Below are positions 1 to 11,846 of a DNA stretch of 64,000 nt, piece after piece. The notes under the pieces are model-generated. The model made no database searches and was not told where the DNA came from. It saw only the letters and a program-made list of their open reading frames with translations. Where the stretch lies: the NCBI GenBank assembly GCA_022985045.1, contig CM040968.1, forward strand, positions 15,730,896-15,794,895. Direction: 5' to 3'. Source of the stretch: Macadamia tetraphylla (lineage: Eukaryota > Streptophyta > Magnoliopsida > Proteales > Proteaceae). Both the position numbers and the translations under genes were made by a program. How positions within the stretch are numbered: position 1 is the stretch's first letter; every line of letters begins with the position of its first letter.

Positions 1-140
1 CTCTTGAAATCATCAGCATGAATCCAAGTACAGTCACTACGGGGATGACCTTTCCACTTGACAAGAAAAGTGTGATAACCGGTGCCACGGCTGGAGGTCT
101 TGTAATTATCATCCAAGACGTCTTCAATAACTTTAGAAGT
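1..140 (-). pseudogene. Chromodomain at the C-terminus of the pol polyprotein (partial)
   Basis: The minus-strand frame is open from about 534 to the window edge. It shows the usual gypsy C-terminal linker (motifs KPGDMVMIR and LHPRKMGPYKVL at about 290-390), then IEDVLDD and the chromodomain signature FLVKWKGHPRSDCTWI near 20-75. In this family the chromodomain is thought to steer integration toward particular chromatin. No stop is seen in this part. An in-frame TAG at about 535-537 separates it from the integrase core. Confidence 0.88.
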
Positions 141-533
141 GGGTGGCTTCAGTTGGGGTAACCTCAACATTTGCTCCGTGTCTCCATCATCCGAATGATG
201 CCCAACATAAAGGTGAAAATCAGCCACATTAAACACGTTGCTTATGGTCATGTCATCAGGCAGCTCAAGCACATAAGCATTAGGTCCTATACGTTTCAGC
301 ACCTTGTAGGGACCCATCTTTCGTGGATGTAACTTGGTATTGACACCCGTCTGAAACCGTTCAGGATTTACTCGAATCATCACCATGTCCCCGGGTTTGA
401 ACTCCACATAACGCCGATGACGATCAGCAGAAGCCTTATACACCTCATTGTTTAAGGCAATACGTTGTCGGACGTTGGCATGCACCTCAGTGATATGACG
501 CAAGAACTCATCAGCTTCAATACTAACTCGAGC

Positions 534-1574
534 CTAGGGTGGAAGTGATATAAGGTCAATAGGTCGCTTAGGTTGAACTCCAAGCAAGATCTCAAAAGGA
601 GTACGACCTATTGTCTTATTCACTGAGCTGTTGTAGGCAAATTTTGTAATGTCAAGAATAGAAGGCCATGTCTTCTCATAGTCTCGAACCAAACACCACA
701 ACAAGTTTCCCAAACGACGGTTCACCACCTCTGTCTGTCCGTCTGTCTGTGGATGAAATGCAATTGAAAAGTTTAGCTTTGTATTGTCTTCAACCACAAT
801 GTCTTCCAAAAATAACTCATGAACTTAACATCACGGCTAGACACAATACTAGTTGGCAGCCCATGTAGTCGTATTACTTCCTTGAAGAAGAGCTTTGCAA
901 CCTGATAAGCATCAAAAGTCTTACGACAAGGTATAAAATGAGCCATCTTAGAGAAACGATCCACAACCACCATAATGGAATCACATCGTTCTCTAGTAGG
1001 GGGTAGTCCAAGAACAAAATTCATGCTAACATCAAGCCATGGTGCATAAGGAATAGGTAGTGGAGAATATAGACCTGTGTTCTGTTTTTCCCCTTTTGCC
1101 AACTGACATACACGGCATCTCTTGATCACATGATCGACATCCTTTGCAATGCATGGCCAATAATATTGATCAGTCACCTGTGCAAGAGTCTTATCTTTCC
1201 CAAAATGTCCTCCTAATCCTCCTCCATGTAACTCTCGTATGATGTGATGTCGTAGAGAAGAGTTGGATACAAAGCCGTGTGCTAAAGAACAAGTACCCAT
1301 CATGAATAGAGTACTTTAGGTGCTGCCCACCTTGTTGTAATTCCATAAAGACAGTGCTGAAATCAGAATCAGATGCGTACTCACCTCGTATCTGATCTAT
1401 GTGAATAACATGTGCTGAAAATGTGTTAAGTGTGAGCACTTTCTGGCTAAGTGCATCAGTCACTGTATTCACTTTTCCCGCCTTGTACTTCATAGCAAAT
1501 ACAAATTCCTGCAAGTAGGCTACCCAATTGGCATGTCTGTGGCTAATCAACTTCTGTGAGTAAAGGTGCTTCAA
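534..1574 (-). pseudogene. Integrase (HHCC zinc-binding domain and DDE core), catalytically dead
   Basis: Continues the pol frame after RNase H. The zinc-binding domain is visible as two histidines (LHGGGLGGHFGK) followed by CRVCQLAK at about 1110-1250. In the core, the motif that normally reads SMDF has Asn for the first catalytic Asp (SMNF, near 1017), and the motif that normally reads SDRD reads SSRD (near 835), so two of three catalytic acids are gone. The Glu of the HPQTDGQTE segment remains (about 730). A frameshift lies near 775-810. The N-terminal stretch (1191-1574) still carries the end of RNase H and the linker. Confidence 0.9.
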
Positions 1575-2906
1575 GGCCTAATGATCAGTGTACAAAATGA
1601 ACTCCTTACCAATGAGGTAGTGCCTCTAATGGCGTAGCACTTGGACGACTGCATAAAACTCCAGATCATAAGTCGAATAGCGCTTCTTGGCCTTATTCAA
1701 TTTCTCGCTATAAAAAGCGATGGGATGTCCTTGCATTATCACTCCTCCTAGCCTAACATGTGAAGCATCTGTAGCTACCTCAAATACTCTGTCAAAATCT
1801 AGTAGGCGTAGGATAGGTGCCTCTGTCATCTTCCCCTTCACAAGAGTGAAGGCTTTGGTCGCTGCAGCTGTCCATTCAAACTTCCCTTTACTTGACTTCA
1901 AACATTCAGTGATGGGTGCCATAACTGCACTAAAGTTCCGAATAAATCTCCTATAGAAGGAAGCCAACCCATGGAAGCTACGGACTTTTGTTAGTGTCTT
2001 AGGTGTGTGCCAATCAGTGATGCTCTTGATCTTCTCCAGATCAGCTTCAACCCCCCTTGATGACACTATAAATCCAAGGAATACAACCTTGGGCAGCATG
2101 AAAGAACACTTTTTGAGATTAACATATAACTTCTCATCACGGAGTACTCTAAGACTTGCCTCAAGTGATCCATATGCTCTTCTTGGTTCTTACTGTATAT
2201 CAGAATGTCATCAAAATAAACAACCAAAAAGCGACCAATGAAGGGACGAAGGACCTGTGTCATCACCCTAATAAAAGTACTAGGTGCATTCATCAGACCG
2301 AAAGGCATGACTTTCCACTCATACAAGCCATCCTTGGTCTTAAAGGCAGTCTTCCACTCATCCCCAGAACGGATGCGAATCTGATGATAGCCATCCTCAG
2401 ATCTAACTTGGAAAAGACCTTTGCCCCGGACAGCATTTCCAACATATCTAGTCGTGGTATAGGAAACCTATACTTGACTGTTATCTTGTTGATAACACAG
2501 CTGTCCACACACATACGCCAAGTACCATCCTTCTTTGGCGTGAGTAAAGCTGGTACTGCACAATGACTTAAGCTCTCCTCAATGAAGCCCTTCCGTAGTA
2601 ACCCATCTACTTGCCGTTTCAGCTCGGCATGCTCAGTAGGACTAAGTCTATAAGCAGGAAGGTTGGGTAAAACCGAACCAGGTACCAAGTCAATAGCATG
2701 CTGTCTCTCATGGGAGGCAACTCATCTGGGAGATCATCAGGGACAAAGTCAGAAAAATCAGATAGGAGTTCTCTGATAGGTGCACTATGCGTTACTTCAG
2801 GTTGGGGAGTGACTTCCCTAGTAACAAGAGCCATAACCATTCCAGTCTCATGACTTGTGCGTAAGAACTGTTTGCGGGGAATAGCTAGCAACTCCTTTGT
2901 GGGCAT
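1575..2906 (-). pseudogene. Reverse transcriptase and RNase H of the chromovirus, multiply frameshifted
   Basis: Fragments in successive minus-strand frames spell an RT: a linker rich in Asp/Pro (2720-2790), LTPKKDGTWRMCVD (about 2510-2550), FSKLDLR (about 2410), MPFGLMNAPSTF (about 2290) and the catalytic YFDD box (about 2217-2228). Connection and RNase H follow (2099-1626), with FLGFIVS, SFYRRFI and TDAS motifs. Frame changes occur near 2690, near 2350-2400 and near 2100. Two in-frame stops near 1576 and 1630 look like a Gln and a Trp codon changed by C-to-T type transitions. Confidence 0.9.
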
Positions 2907-3131
2907 AGCTACTACTTCTCATTGTCAATGTCCTTTGATTTGACCTTAGATTCACCGTATTTCAGCCGGCACATTTACCGGATAGAAAGTTGTAGGAACA
3001 CCCTTCCACATGAAAGTACACAGATTCTTCTTCCTTCCAACCATGGCATCATTGTTATACATCCAGGGACGACCAAGCAATACATCTGTGAGTTTCATTG
3101 GGATCACATCACACCAAACTTTCTCTTCATA

Positions 3132-3760
3132 TCAGTAAAGTTTCAAAGGAACTAAGCACCTCTTATTCACCTCTAGAGTATTACCATTCAGCAAGGATAC
3201 CTTATAAGGCTGAGGATGTGGGTCAGCTTTCAAGGTTGCTTTCTTCACAAAGGCTTCAGAAATAACGTTGACACAGCTGCCACTATAAATGATAATTTGA
3301 CAAGTATGCTCACCTGACTTCATACGGCTGTAGAATATGCAGTTACGTCGCCAATCCTCTCCTTTGGTTTCAGCCACCAATATGCGAGTAACAATAGTTA
3401 TTCCCTGAGTATCATCCTCATTAGTGTTTTCCATATCATAGTCATACCCACCATCATCATCATCATCTAAAGGATAGGGGTAAAGAGCTGACTCATCCTC
3501 CTCATTGGAGTGTTCAACCTCAGCTACTGCATTAACCCTCTGCTTATGCAGACAAGACTTAGCAAAATGTTCTACCTCTTGGCAATGGAAACACTGTACC
3601 TTATTACCACTTGTCATGGGTGCCTTTCCTTTATGATAGCTCGTGGAGGAAAAGTGGACTTTGGAGGTGTTGAACAACTAGGTTTACTGGCTAGAAAATT
3701 CTTCTTTTCCTCCCCAGCTTGGAAACCAAACCTTCTAACTGGCTGTGCTAGAAGCTCTTC
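3132..3760 (-). pseudogene. Gag C-terminus with zinc knuckle, and aspartic protease
   Basis: The minus frame 3677-3132 contains a CCHC knuckle (CFHCQEVEHFAKSC, about 3555-3600) in which the usual Gly before His is Glu, then an acidic stretch and the protease. The protease active-site box reads IIYSGSCVNVIS (about 3255-3290): the catalytic Asp position holds Tyr, so the enzyme would be inactive. The part next to 3761 is the gag segment displaced by the transposon at 3770-4485. The plus-strand relative has an intact-looking CCHC at 8935-8976. Confidence 0.87.
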
Positions 3761-4494
3761 TGCTCGTAGGCATGGTTTAAAGTATCTCCGATACCGATAC
3801 GATACCCTCCAATACGTATCTTCAATTTATCCGACCCGATACGATACACACCGATACGATACATTGGATTTTTTAAATCCTTTCATATCAATATATATCC
3901 TACGATACATACCGATATGCACCAATACACTATCGATACGTATTGATACTCTATGAAAAATATAAAATCGAGGTGAAATATACATTTTGGTATGTATCAG
4001 TACGTATCGGTGAGTATTTGAATGTATCGATGAGTATCAATACATATCGGTGAGTATCGATATGTATCGGTGAGTATCGGTATGTACCGATACAATGCGC
4101 TACGGTCATATAATGGCCAAGATGGGTATTTTTTCAAAAAACACGATTTTTTGAGGGGTTTTTTATTCCAAAGTTGCTGCCAACCATATTTCTCTCTAAC
4201 TAAAGTGGAAATCAAAGTTGGGAACAAGGATTTTACATTTATGGGACAACTATAAACATTGAATTCTTAGTGCGATACCCTCAATTTAGTGTTTATGCAT
4301 AATACATGTTATCAATAGCTTTTTTAATAAATTTTTTATGCAAAAGTGTTTAAAAAGTGTTTCATATCCATTTATGTGCATATCTTTAGCGTATCTCCGA
4401 TACGATACGATCGATACAATTCCCTCCAATACATATCTTAATTTTGGTCGACTGATACGGCGACCGATACCGATACTTTAATCCTTGCTCATAG
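3761..4494. mobile_element. Non-autonomous Mutator-like element inserted in gag
   Basis: The insert (3770-4485) is flanked by a 9-bp target duplication, tgctcgtag (3761-3769) and tgctcatag (4486-4494), 8 of 9 matching. Removing it lets the gag sequence line up with the related gag at 8750-8830. The ends form a short imperfect inverted repeat sharing TTTAAAGTATC / GATACTTTAA. The interior is built of degenerate gtatcgatac-type units with no coding capacity. A 9-bp duplication is typical of Mutator-like elements. Confidence 0.8.
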
Positions 4495-5325
4495 GGCCTT
4501 GTCAAAACAATCCCTCACTGAGTGCACATCAACAACTCCGATACCCCTGTTGATTTCAGCTAGCAATCCTAGTCAAAACCGAGATAACGGTTGCCTTTCA
4601 TTCTCCCTTATGCTTGTAAGAGAATAAAGTGCATCAAACTTGTTCATGTACTCGACAACAGTCATAGACCCTTGACGAAGAGAGTTCAGCTGGTCTTGTA
4701 TGTGAGCTCTGAAGTTGCGTGGTAAGTATTTATCTGATAGATCAAGCTTCATCTCCTCCCAACTAGTAGGTTTTCTACCACGATCTTCTAACTTTAGCTC
4801 ATAGGTCCTCCACCATTCACTAGCAGCCCCAACTAGCTTTGCACGAGCTAGTTTCATCTTCCGTTCCTCAGGTAATTCATAATAGTCAAAATAGTCGTCC
4901 AGTGCCACTACCCAATCGTAGAACAATTGGGGGTCATGTCTCCCATTAAACTCCTTCATATCGAGTTTGACTTTCTGTGAATCTCCAGAATACCTCTGTT
5001 GCACGGGATGCTCAGTCTCAAAATATCCTCTTACATGCTCTTCAAAAGTAGGTTGTGCTATCGGAACCCTGTGCGGTGCTCTCAGATTAGGGTTTGTTCT
5101 TCTGTTAGTCAACTAAGCAACTACATTCAATGGGGTTTCCACTTCAGGTGTTGTACGTGAATCGCCAGTAGGCTGTTGTGGTGGGGTCTCTTCATTCAAC
5201 AACCTGGCATCCAATTCAGCCTTCAATTCAGTCTGTAAGGCTTGCTGTTCAGCCTTCATCTCGGTCCTCATAGTCTGTAATATCTCCATAAGAGAAGCTA
5301 GGGTGGGGGTGTTGTTCTCAGCCAT
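4495..5325 (-). pseudogene. Gag polyprotein, N-terminal and capsid part
   Basis: Reads MAENN at 5325, just inside the primer binding site, through an N-terminal coiled-coil-like stretch, then the retrotransposon gag domain (QLFYDWVVALDDYFDYY, about 4865-4935; LARAKLVGAASEWWRTYE, about 4795-4850). A TAG near 5110 splits it where the relative has Gln, and a TGA near 4570 where the relative has Arg. It continues to the insertion at 4485. Gag would form the virus-like particle core. Confidence 0.9.
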
Positions 5326-5337
5326 GCTCTGATACCA
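5326..5337 (-). other. Primer binding site for initiator tRNA-Met
   Basis: On the minus strand this reads TGGTATCAGAGC, the complement of the 3' end of initiator tRNA-Met used by many plant LTR retrotransposons. It lies five bases from the 5' LTR end and directly precedes the gag ATG. Confidence 0.88.
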
Positions 5338-5342
5338 CTTAA

Positions 5343-6528
5343 TGTAGGGATGGATTTGAAAACCAAACCAGACCCAAGACTACAGGAAATTATAAACCAG
5401 AGAACAACCAATAATCACCCAACAGTGAGCAGCAATAACAGTCCAATATTAACTAGTCAACAGTACTTAACAATCAGATTTGTCAAACCAGAATTTGGGG
5501 CTCTATGACCAGATATCAGCACCAAACAAAAGGACTAATCAACAACCAGACTATGGTATCAACAGTCCACAACCATAACAGAACAGTAGCAATTTCAGCA
5601 GTTGACTGATTTCTGATTACCAATATAGATTAGGACAGGGCAGTAGTAGACTAAATAAACACAACCAAAAAACTCCAGTGGTCTTTAGAGGTTCAAATCA
5701 ACAACAATAATGACCCACCATCTTAAGGAAGCAACATAAAATCAGTCACAGTAATCGACCTCAAGTTAGAACACAGCAGGTCACTAAAAGACAAGGAATT
5801 GGTGATTTCTAATAACTCAAGATGGAGTGGACAGAATCAGCCCAAATTTGGGTCAAACCATGCTTGGATATTAAGGAAAATCGACCAAAAAACTGAGTCA
5901 ATCTGAGAATCAAACCTAGATATTCCAATAGGGGCGGATGCTCTGTTTTTGCAGAATTTTCTAGGCAAGTTCAGAAATCACATACTTGATTTGTAGCCTT
6001 GATAAACCTCGAGAATAAACAAATAACTTAAAGAGAATAATCACTAGAAGCAGACCTCCTCGACTTCACGCCGCAAGGAGTCACTTGGATCGCACACCAA
6101 GTCCTTCTTCCTCAATCTAACACAAGGAAATAGCCATGGATACCCATCGGCAGCAACAAGAGAATTGTTTTTTTAATAATCAAAATCGTGGCTCATAAAA
6201 GAGTCCTCTCCTTTATTTATAATGATGGGGAGGGTTTATAAATAATAGTAACTTAGAGTTACTAAAAACTGATTACAAGAAGTTACTAAAAACTAGAAAT
6301 TGGAATCTAACGAAAATAGAAACTAGTCTTGACAGAAATTAGAAACTAACAATGACTTGAAATTAGAAACTAATTTAGGTCTTCAAAATATAAACTAAAT
6401 AACTAATTAGTAACCCATTAGCAGCCCAAATCGTGGGCTGACTTGGACCAGATCTGGGTCAACCCAGTCAGCCACTTGGGTCAACCTTGGTCTTGGTTCT
6501 CCTTGTGTAAACCCTTGTTGGTACTACA
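5343..6528 (-). repeat. 5' LTR of the chromovirus
   Basis: A 1186-bp segment bounded by tgtag (5343) and ctaca (6528), the short inverted ends expected of an LTR. The inner end abuts the primer binding site. On the minus strand it contains a TATA-like promoter segment (tataaataaagg, around 6208-6222) resembling the one at 7202-7213 in the related element. The partner LTR is outside the window, so the boundaries rest on the ends and PBS only. Confidence 0.75.
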
Positions 6529-6842
6529 TCAGAGGTACAAGGTGACCTTCCCTCCCCTCTTGTCTTTTATCTCTTTGTCCTTTATTTTGTGTTTATTCCT
6601 AGTTTACCACTTCTTAAATAAATGTCATTTCCCTTTATATCCATCTCTACCAATTAGCACCTTCAAATTTCTGGTTATTTACCAGATTGCCACCTCCATT
6701 ATAAGCCCAGGAACATTTACAATTTTACCACTATACTTCAAATTTATTCAATTGTGCCCATAGAGAACCCTAACAAGGTTTCCAAACCCTAAGGTCGCAT
6801 CCGAAAGATAAGGCCACAAACAACTTTCTTACAACTTATCAT
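6529..6842. other. Unassigned spacer between two LTR elements
   Basis: No gene or clear repeat structure recognised. The first bases (tcaga) may be the target duplication of the chromovirus and the last five (atcat, 6838-6842) that of the next element. Confidence 0.4.
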
Positions 6843-7935
6843 TGATGCAAATTAATCACCAAAATAGGCTTGTTTTATTAGGAATGAGCCTAAGGTTGGG
6901 CCCTTGATCCCATGTGTTTTGAGTGTAAGAGACCACTTTCATGGACCTAAAGAGGGCTCTAAGGCTGCATACGGGTTTACTAGTTTGTTTCATTTTCATT
7001 AGTTTCCATTTTTAGTTGGTTTGATTTGAATTATATTTGTTTCCCTAAGAGTCAAGTTATTAGTTGAGTCAAGTCATTAGTAGTTAGTTTCATTTTTCAA
7101 CTAATTTTAATTTCAGTTTTTAGCAACTATTGTATTAGGAAAATATTTGGTTTCCTTTTTGAGGAACCTTCTATTTTGTAATTCCCTCCCCCATCAACAT
7201 TATAAATAAAAAGGAGGCTCCTAAAAGAAATGATGATTTTGATAAACAAATTAATGGCTGTTGCTATTGTCTTCTCCATGAAGAGTTGTCTTGTGTTTGA
7301 TCAAAGCTGATGGAATTGGTGTTTGATCCAATTGACTCTTTGCGGTGTGAAGGCCAAGAGGTTCCTTCAAGCTATTTCTCTCATCCCTTCTAAAGTCTAC
7401 AAGGTGTTAAAGTGCTGGTCTGCTGTCGCAGGTATTTGGATCCATTCTTTTGTCAATTCTGTCCATTGATAGAGCCTTTGGTGAAGAAATTTCAGATTCT
7501 GCCCAGGCCTCGTCCTTTATTGGTTTGGCTGATATTTTAACCTAAGGTTCCCCTCACTCAAGGAGGAACTCAATCCAGATCTGAGCCCATTCTGATCTCT
7601 GATTGCTGAGATATTCAAAATCTCCATTTTTTGTCTTCTAGTGGCCTGTGCTACCTAAGACTGAAATCGGTAGACCTGTTCTCAATTTCTGTTATTCTTT
7701 GGACTGTGGTTCATGGTAGTCAGTTGATCTGAACCTAACTGAAGTGTTATCAGTCCCTGTTATCAATACTATTGATTTGATCAGAGAATTCTTACTGTTG
7801 AGATCGATAGAATTTGTGTTCTCTTATTTTCTGATCTGATTATCTACCATATGAATGGTCTGGTTTATGGTTGTTCTTTGATTATAAAACCCTGCAGTTG
7901 GGATTAGGTTGCTTGTCAATCCTAGTTCTACATTA
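6843..7935 (+). repeat. 5' LTR of the gag-only element
   Basis: Starts tgatgcaaattaatcacc and ends ctacatta. The start is repeated at 9545 and 9991 and the end at 10891 and 11954. A TATA-like box (tataaata) lies near 7202-7209, about 730 bp before the LTR end. Confidence 0.85.
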
Positions 7936-9230
7936 ATCATGCATCAAACCACGGCAGAGAACGACCCTATTGTTGAGATTAAGACCTCTATAGCCTCTAT
8001 GATGGAGATGTTACAGGCTATGAGGACTGAACAACAAACTTTTGATGCAAGGTTGTTGGCTGTGGAGACCCAACAACAACAACCTATCCATGGAACTCAT
8101 GTACCACTTGAAGTGGAAGCTCCTATGAACTTAGTTGCTCAGTTGGCTAACAGTAGGCCTAACCCTAATATGAGGATACCACAAAGAATCCCTATAGTTC
8201 AACCCACTTTTGAAAAGTATATGAGGGGTTATTTTGACACTGAACGACCTACACACCAGCGATACTCAGGAGATTCACAGAAAGTCAAGCTTGACCTCAA
8301 GGAGTATGATGGTAAACATGACCCCCAATTGTTCTATGATTGGGTAGCCGCATTGGATGACTACTTTGACTATTATGATCTACCTGAGGAACGGAAGATT
8401 AAACTAGCTCGTGCTAAACTAGTTGAGGCTACTCGTTATTGGTGGAGAACCTATGAGCAAGAGCTTGAAGACCGTGGTAGAGAACCAACTACTTGGGAGA
8501 AGATGAAGCAAGAGCTATCTGACAAGTACTTGCCACGTAATTTTACAGCTCGTGTACAAGACTAGCTGAATTCTCTTTGTCAGAGGACTATGACTGTTGC
8601 AGAGTATATGAACAGATTTGATGCACTTTATTCTCGCAATGGCATTAGGGAGAATGAAAGGCAATTACTCTCTCGGTTTCGACTGGGATTATGAGCTGAG
8701 ATTAATAAGGGAATTGGTGTTGCTGATGTGTACACAATGAGAGATTGCTTTGACAAGGCTCTTTGGGTAGAGGAATTAATAGAGAACTGGAAGGTAGAAT
8801 GTTTGGTTTTCAAGCGGGAAAGCATGAGAAAAATTTTCCAGCACCTAACTCTATTACAACTCCTACAAATGCCACATTTCCTCCACATTCTGACAAAGGG
8901 AAGACAACTATGACTAATGGCAATATAGTGCAATGTTATCACTGCCAAGAGGTTGGGCACTATACGAAGACTTGTCCACATCATCAAAGAACAAATGCCG
9001 TTGTTGAAATTAAAAAGGCACATGATAAGGTAGACCATGATCTATATCCGTATCCGCTTGAGGATGGGGATTTTAATATCTTTGATGATGGTGATGCATA
9101 TGATAATGGGTCTTGTGGCATTCATGTTACAAGTAATGTCTTGGTAACTGAAACCATGGAAGAAGACTCCACTGAAGAGAATAGAGTAGACAATATTGAA
9201 GCCGTGGACGATGAAGTAGTGGTTTAGAGC
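7936..9230 (+). pseudogene. Gag of the non-autonomous element
   Basis: Aligns with the gag at 4495-5325. The expected start codon is ACG (7951-7953) instead of ATG, although an in-frame ATG lies upstream at 7939. The capsid motifs QLFYDWVAALDDYFDYY and RYWWRTYEQELEDRGRE are clear (about 8325-8480). Stops interrupt near 8563 (Gln expected) and 8692, and a frame change falls near 8760-8830. The zinc knuckle CYHCQEVGHYTKTC (8935-8976) is intact and followed by an acidic tail. Confidence 0.88.
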
Positions 9231-9544
9231 ATTCCACAACAAGTCTTTGAGATTCATGATAAAAAGGAAGAGTTTGTTCCTTCAATCATTGATGAAAAGG
9301 ATACCAACATTGACGACTCTATGCACACGACATTCACAGTTGGTATTGATTCAGAAGTCGAGCATATAGAGTTTGTTATGCCATCATAGCTCTTCGAAGA
9401 GAAAGCTCCACGCCTTGAAGACTACCTTCCAAAAGTCTACAAGCAACCTGAATTCTATTTGGGAACAATTACGTCTGCTACGCACATGTCGTCCCCCCCA
9501 TCACTGCAAAATTTGAGGACAAATTTTTTCAAGGTGGGGAGAGT
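9231..9544 (+). pseudogene. Remnant of pol C-terminus and polypurine tract
   Basis: After gag the frame continues with acidic residues and stops, ending in a segment (LQNLRTNFFKVGR) that resembles the extreme C-terminus of gypsy polyproteins, so the deletion probably removed everything between gag and this tail. The purine-rich aaggtggggagag (9531-9543) just before the 3' LTR fits the plus-strand priming tract. Confidence 0.65.
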
Positions 9545-9985
9545 TGATGCAGATTAATCACCAAAATAGGCTTGTTTTATTAGGAATAAGCTAGAGTTGG
9601 GTTCCATACATGTTGGGGCTTTGATCCCATGTGTTTTGAGTGTAATAGACCACTTTCATAGGCCTAAAAGAGGGGCTCTAAGGTTGCATACGGGATTACT
9701 AGTTTGTTTCCTTTTTCATTAGTTTCCATTTTTAGTTGGGTTTGATTTGAGTTATATTTGTTTCATTAAGAGTTAAGTTATTAATTGAGTCAAGTCATAA
9801 GTAGTTAGTTTCCTTTTTCAACTAGTTTCTAATTTCAGTTTTTAGTAACTATTGTATTAGGAGAATATTTGGTTTCCTTTTTGAAGAACCTTCTATTTTG
9901 TAATTCCCTCCCCCATCAACATTATAAATAAAGAGGAGGCTCCAAATAAAAGGATGATTTTGATAAACAAATTAATGGCTGCTTC

Positions 9986-10896
9986 TATTGTGATGCAGAT
10001 TAATAACCAAAATAGGCTCGTTTTATTAGGAATAAGCCTAGGGTTGGATTGTATATGTGTTGGGCCTTCAGTCCATGTGGTTTGGAGTGTATTGGGCCAC
10101 TTTTATGGGTCTAAAAGAGGGGCTCTAAGATTAAGCACGGGATTACTAGTTAGTTTCCTTTTTTCATTAGTTTCCTTTTTAGTTGGGTTTGATTTGAGTT
10201 ATATTTGTTTCCTTAGGAGTCAAGTTATTAATTGAGTCAAGTCATTAGTAGTTAGTTTCCTTTTTCAACTAGTTTCTAATTTCAGTTTTTAGTAACTATT
10301 GTATTAGGAGAATATTTGGTTTCCTTTTTGAGGAACCTTCTATTTTGTAATTCCCTCCCCCATCAACATTATAAATAAAGAAAATGAGGCTCCTAAAGCT
10401 TAGATGATTTTGATAAAAAAAAAATTAATGGTTGTTGCTATTGTCTTCTTCATGAAGAGTTATCTTGTGTTTGATCAAAGCTGATGGAATTAGTGTTTGA
10501 TCCAATTGACTCTTTGCGGTGTGAAGCCCAAGAGGTTCTCTTCTAGTTATCTCTGTTTTCTTCCATACTCAAGGTGTTCCAGATCTGATCTACTGTTACA
10601 AATATTTAATTAATTTCTTTTCTCAATTCTGTCCAGAGAAAGAGGATCGGTGAGCATAATTTTCTGGTTCTGTCTAGAAAATTGCAGATTCTGTTAGGAA
10701 GTTTCAGAACCTGCCTAGACCTAATTCATCATTCCATTAGTCCCTGGTTATTGAGATCAATAGCTGCTGGTTTGGCTTTTATATTTTTCTGGTCTGATTT
10801 TTATTGGTCTGTGTTGGTTGGTATTGGTTGTTCTTTGATTAAAAGTTCCTGCAGTTGAGACTTGGTTAGACCCCTATCCTAGTCTACATTATATTG
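9986..10896 (+). mobile_element. Nested solo LTR inside the 3' LTR
   Basis: A 901-bp LTR of the same family (9991-10891, tgatgcag to ctacatta) is flanked on both sides by TATTG (9986-9990, 10892-10896). Past the right copy the host LTR continues with tcttctccatgaagag, exactly what follows ctattg in the 5' LTR. This shows a solo LTR left by recombination after insertion. Confidence 0.88.
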
Positions 10897-11372
10897 TCTT
10901 CTCCATGAAGAGTTGTCTTGCGTTTGATCAAGGCTAATGGAATTGGTGTTTGATCCAATTGACTCTTTGCGGTGTGAAGCCCAAGAGGTTCCTTCAAGCT
11001 ATTTCTCTCATCCTTTCTAAAGGCTACAAGGTGTTAAAAGTGTTGGTCTGCTGTCACAGGTATTTAGATCCATTCTTTTGTCAGTTCTGTCCAGCGATAG
11101 AACTGATTAAAAGTTCCTGCAGTTGAGACTTGGTTAAACCCCTATCTTAGTCTACATTATATTGTCTTCTCCATGAAGAATTGTCTTGCGTTTGATCAAG
11201 GCTGATGGAATTGGTGTTTGATCCAATTGACTCTTTGCGGTGTGACGCCCAAGAGGTTCCTTCAAGCTATTTCTCTCATCCTTTCTAAAGGCTACAAGGT
11301 GTTAAAAGCGTTGGTCTGCTGTCACAGGTATTTAGATCCGTTCTTTTGTCAGTTCTGTCCAGCGATAGAGCC
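10837..11372 (+). repeat. 268-bp tandem duplication across the LTR/LTR junction
   Basis: 10837-11104 is repeated as 11105-11372 with few differences. Each unit contains the end of the nested LTR, its TATTG duplication and part of the outer LTR, so the duplication arose after the nested insertion. Confidence 0.88.
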
Positions 11373-11590
11373 TTTGGTGAAGAAATTTCAGATTCTTCCC
11401 AGGCCTTGTCCTTCATTGGTTTTGGCTGATATTTGAACCTAAGGTACCCCTCACTCAAGGAGGAACTCGATCCAGATCTGAGCCCTTTCTGATCTCTGGT
11501 TGCTGAGATATTCAAAATCTCCATTTTTTTGTCTTCTAGTGGCCTGTGCTACCTAAGACTGAAATCGGTAGACCTGTTCTCAATTGCTAT

Positions 11591-11846
11591 TATTCTTTGG
11601 ACTATGGTTCATGATAGTCAGTTGATCTGAACCTAATTGAAGTGTTATCAGTCCCTGTTATCAGTACTACTGATTTGATCAGAGAATTCTTACTGTTGAG
11701 ATCGATAGAATTTGTGTTCTCTTATATTCTTTGGACTATGGTTCATGGTAGTCAGTTGATCTGAACCTAATTGAAGTGTTATCAGTACTATTGATTTGAT
11801 CAGAGAATTCTTGCTGTTGAGATCGATAGAATTTGTGTTCTCTTAT
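11591..11846 (+). repeat. 134-bp tandem duplication in the LTR
   Basis: The segment starting tattctttggactatgg at 11591 recurs at 11725. The second copy lacks about 12 bp around the cagtccctgttat stretch. The single-copy version is seen in the 5' LTR near 7690-7825. Confidence 0.85.

Larger units (their letters stand above)
1..6528 (-). mobile_element. Ty3/gypsy chromovirus, 3' end outside window
   Basis: LTR retrotransposon read on the minus strand in the order 5' LTR (5343-6528), primer binding site, gag, zinc knuckle, protease, RT, RNase H, integrase, chromodomain. That domain order plus a terminal chromodomain defines a Ty3/gypsy chromovirus. The 3' LTR lies beyond the left edge. The coding region is broken by several in-frame stops and frameshifts, and gag is split by a DNA transposon, so this copy is dead. 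The plus-strand element at 6843-11954 belongs to the same family: the gag proteins align closely and both LTRs share a TATA-like segment. Confidence 0.93.

Noticed and set aside
3780..4110. CRISPR-like or satellite array of gtatcgatac units
   Set aside because: The units are irregular in length and sequence with no spacers, and the block is bounded by TIR-like ends and a target duplication.
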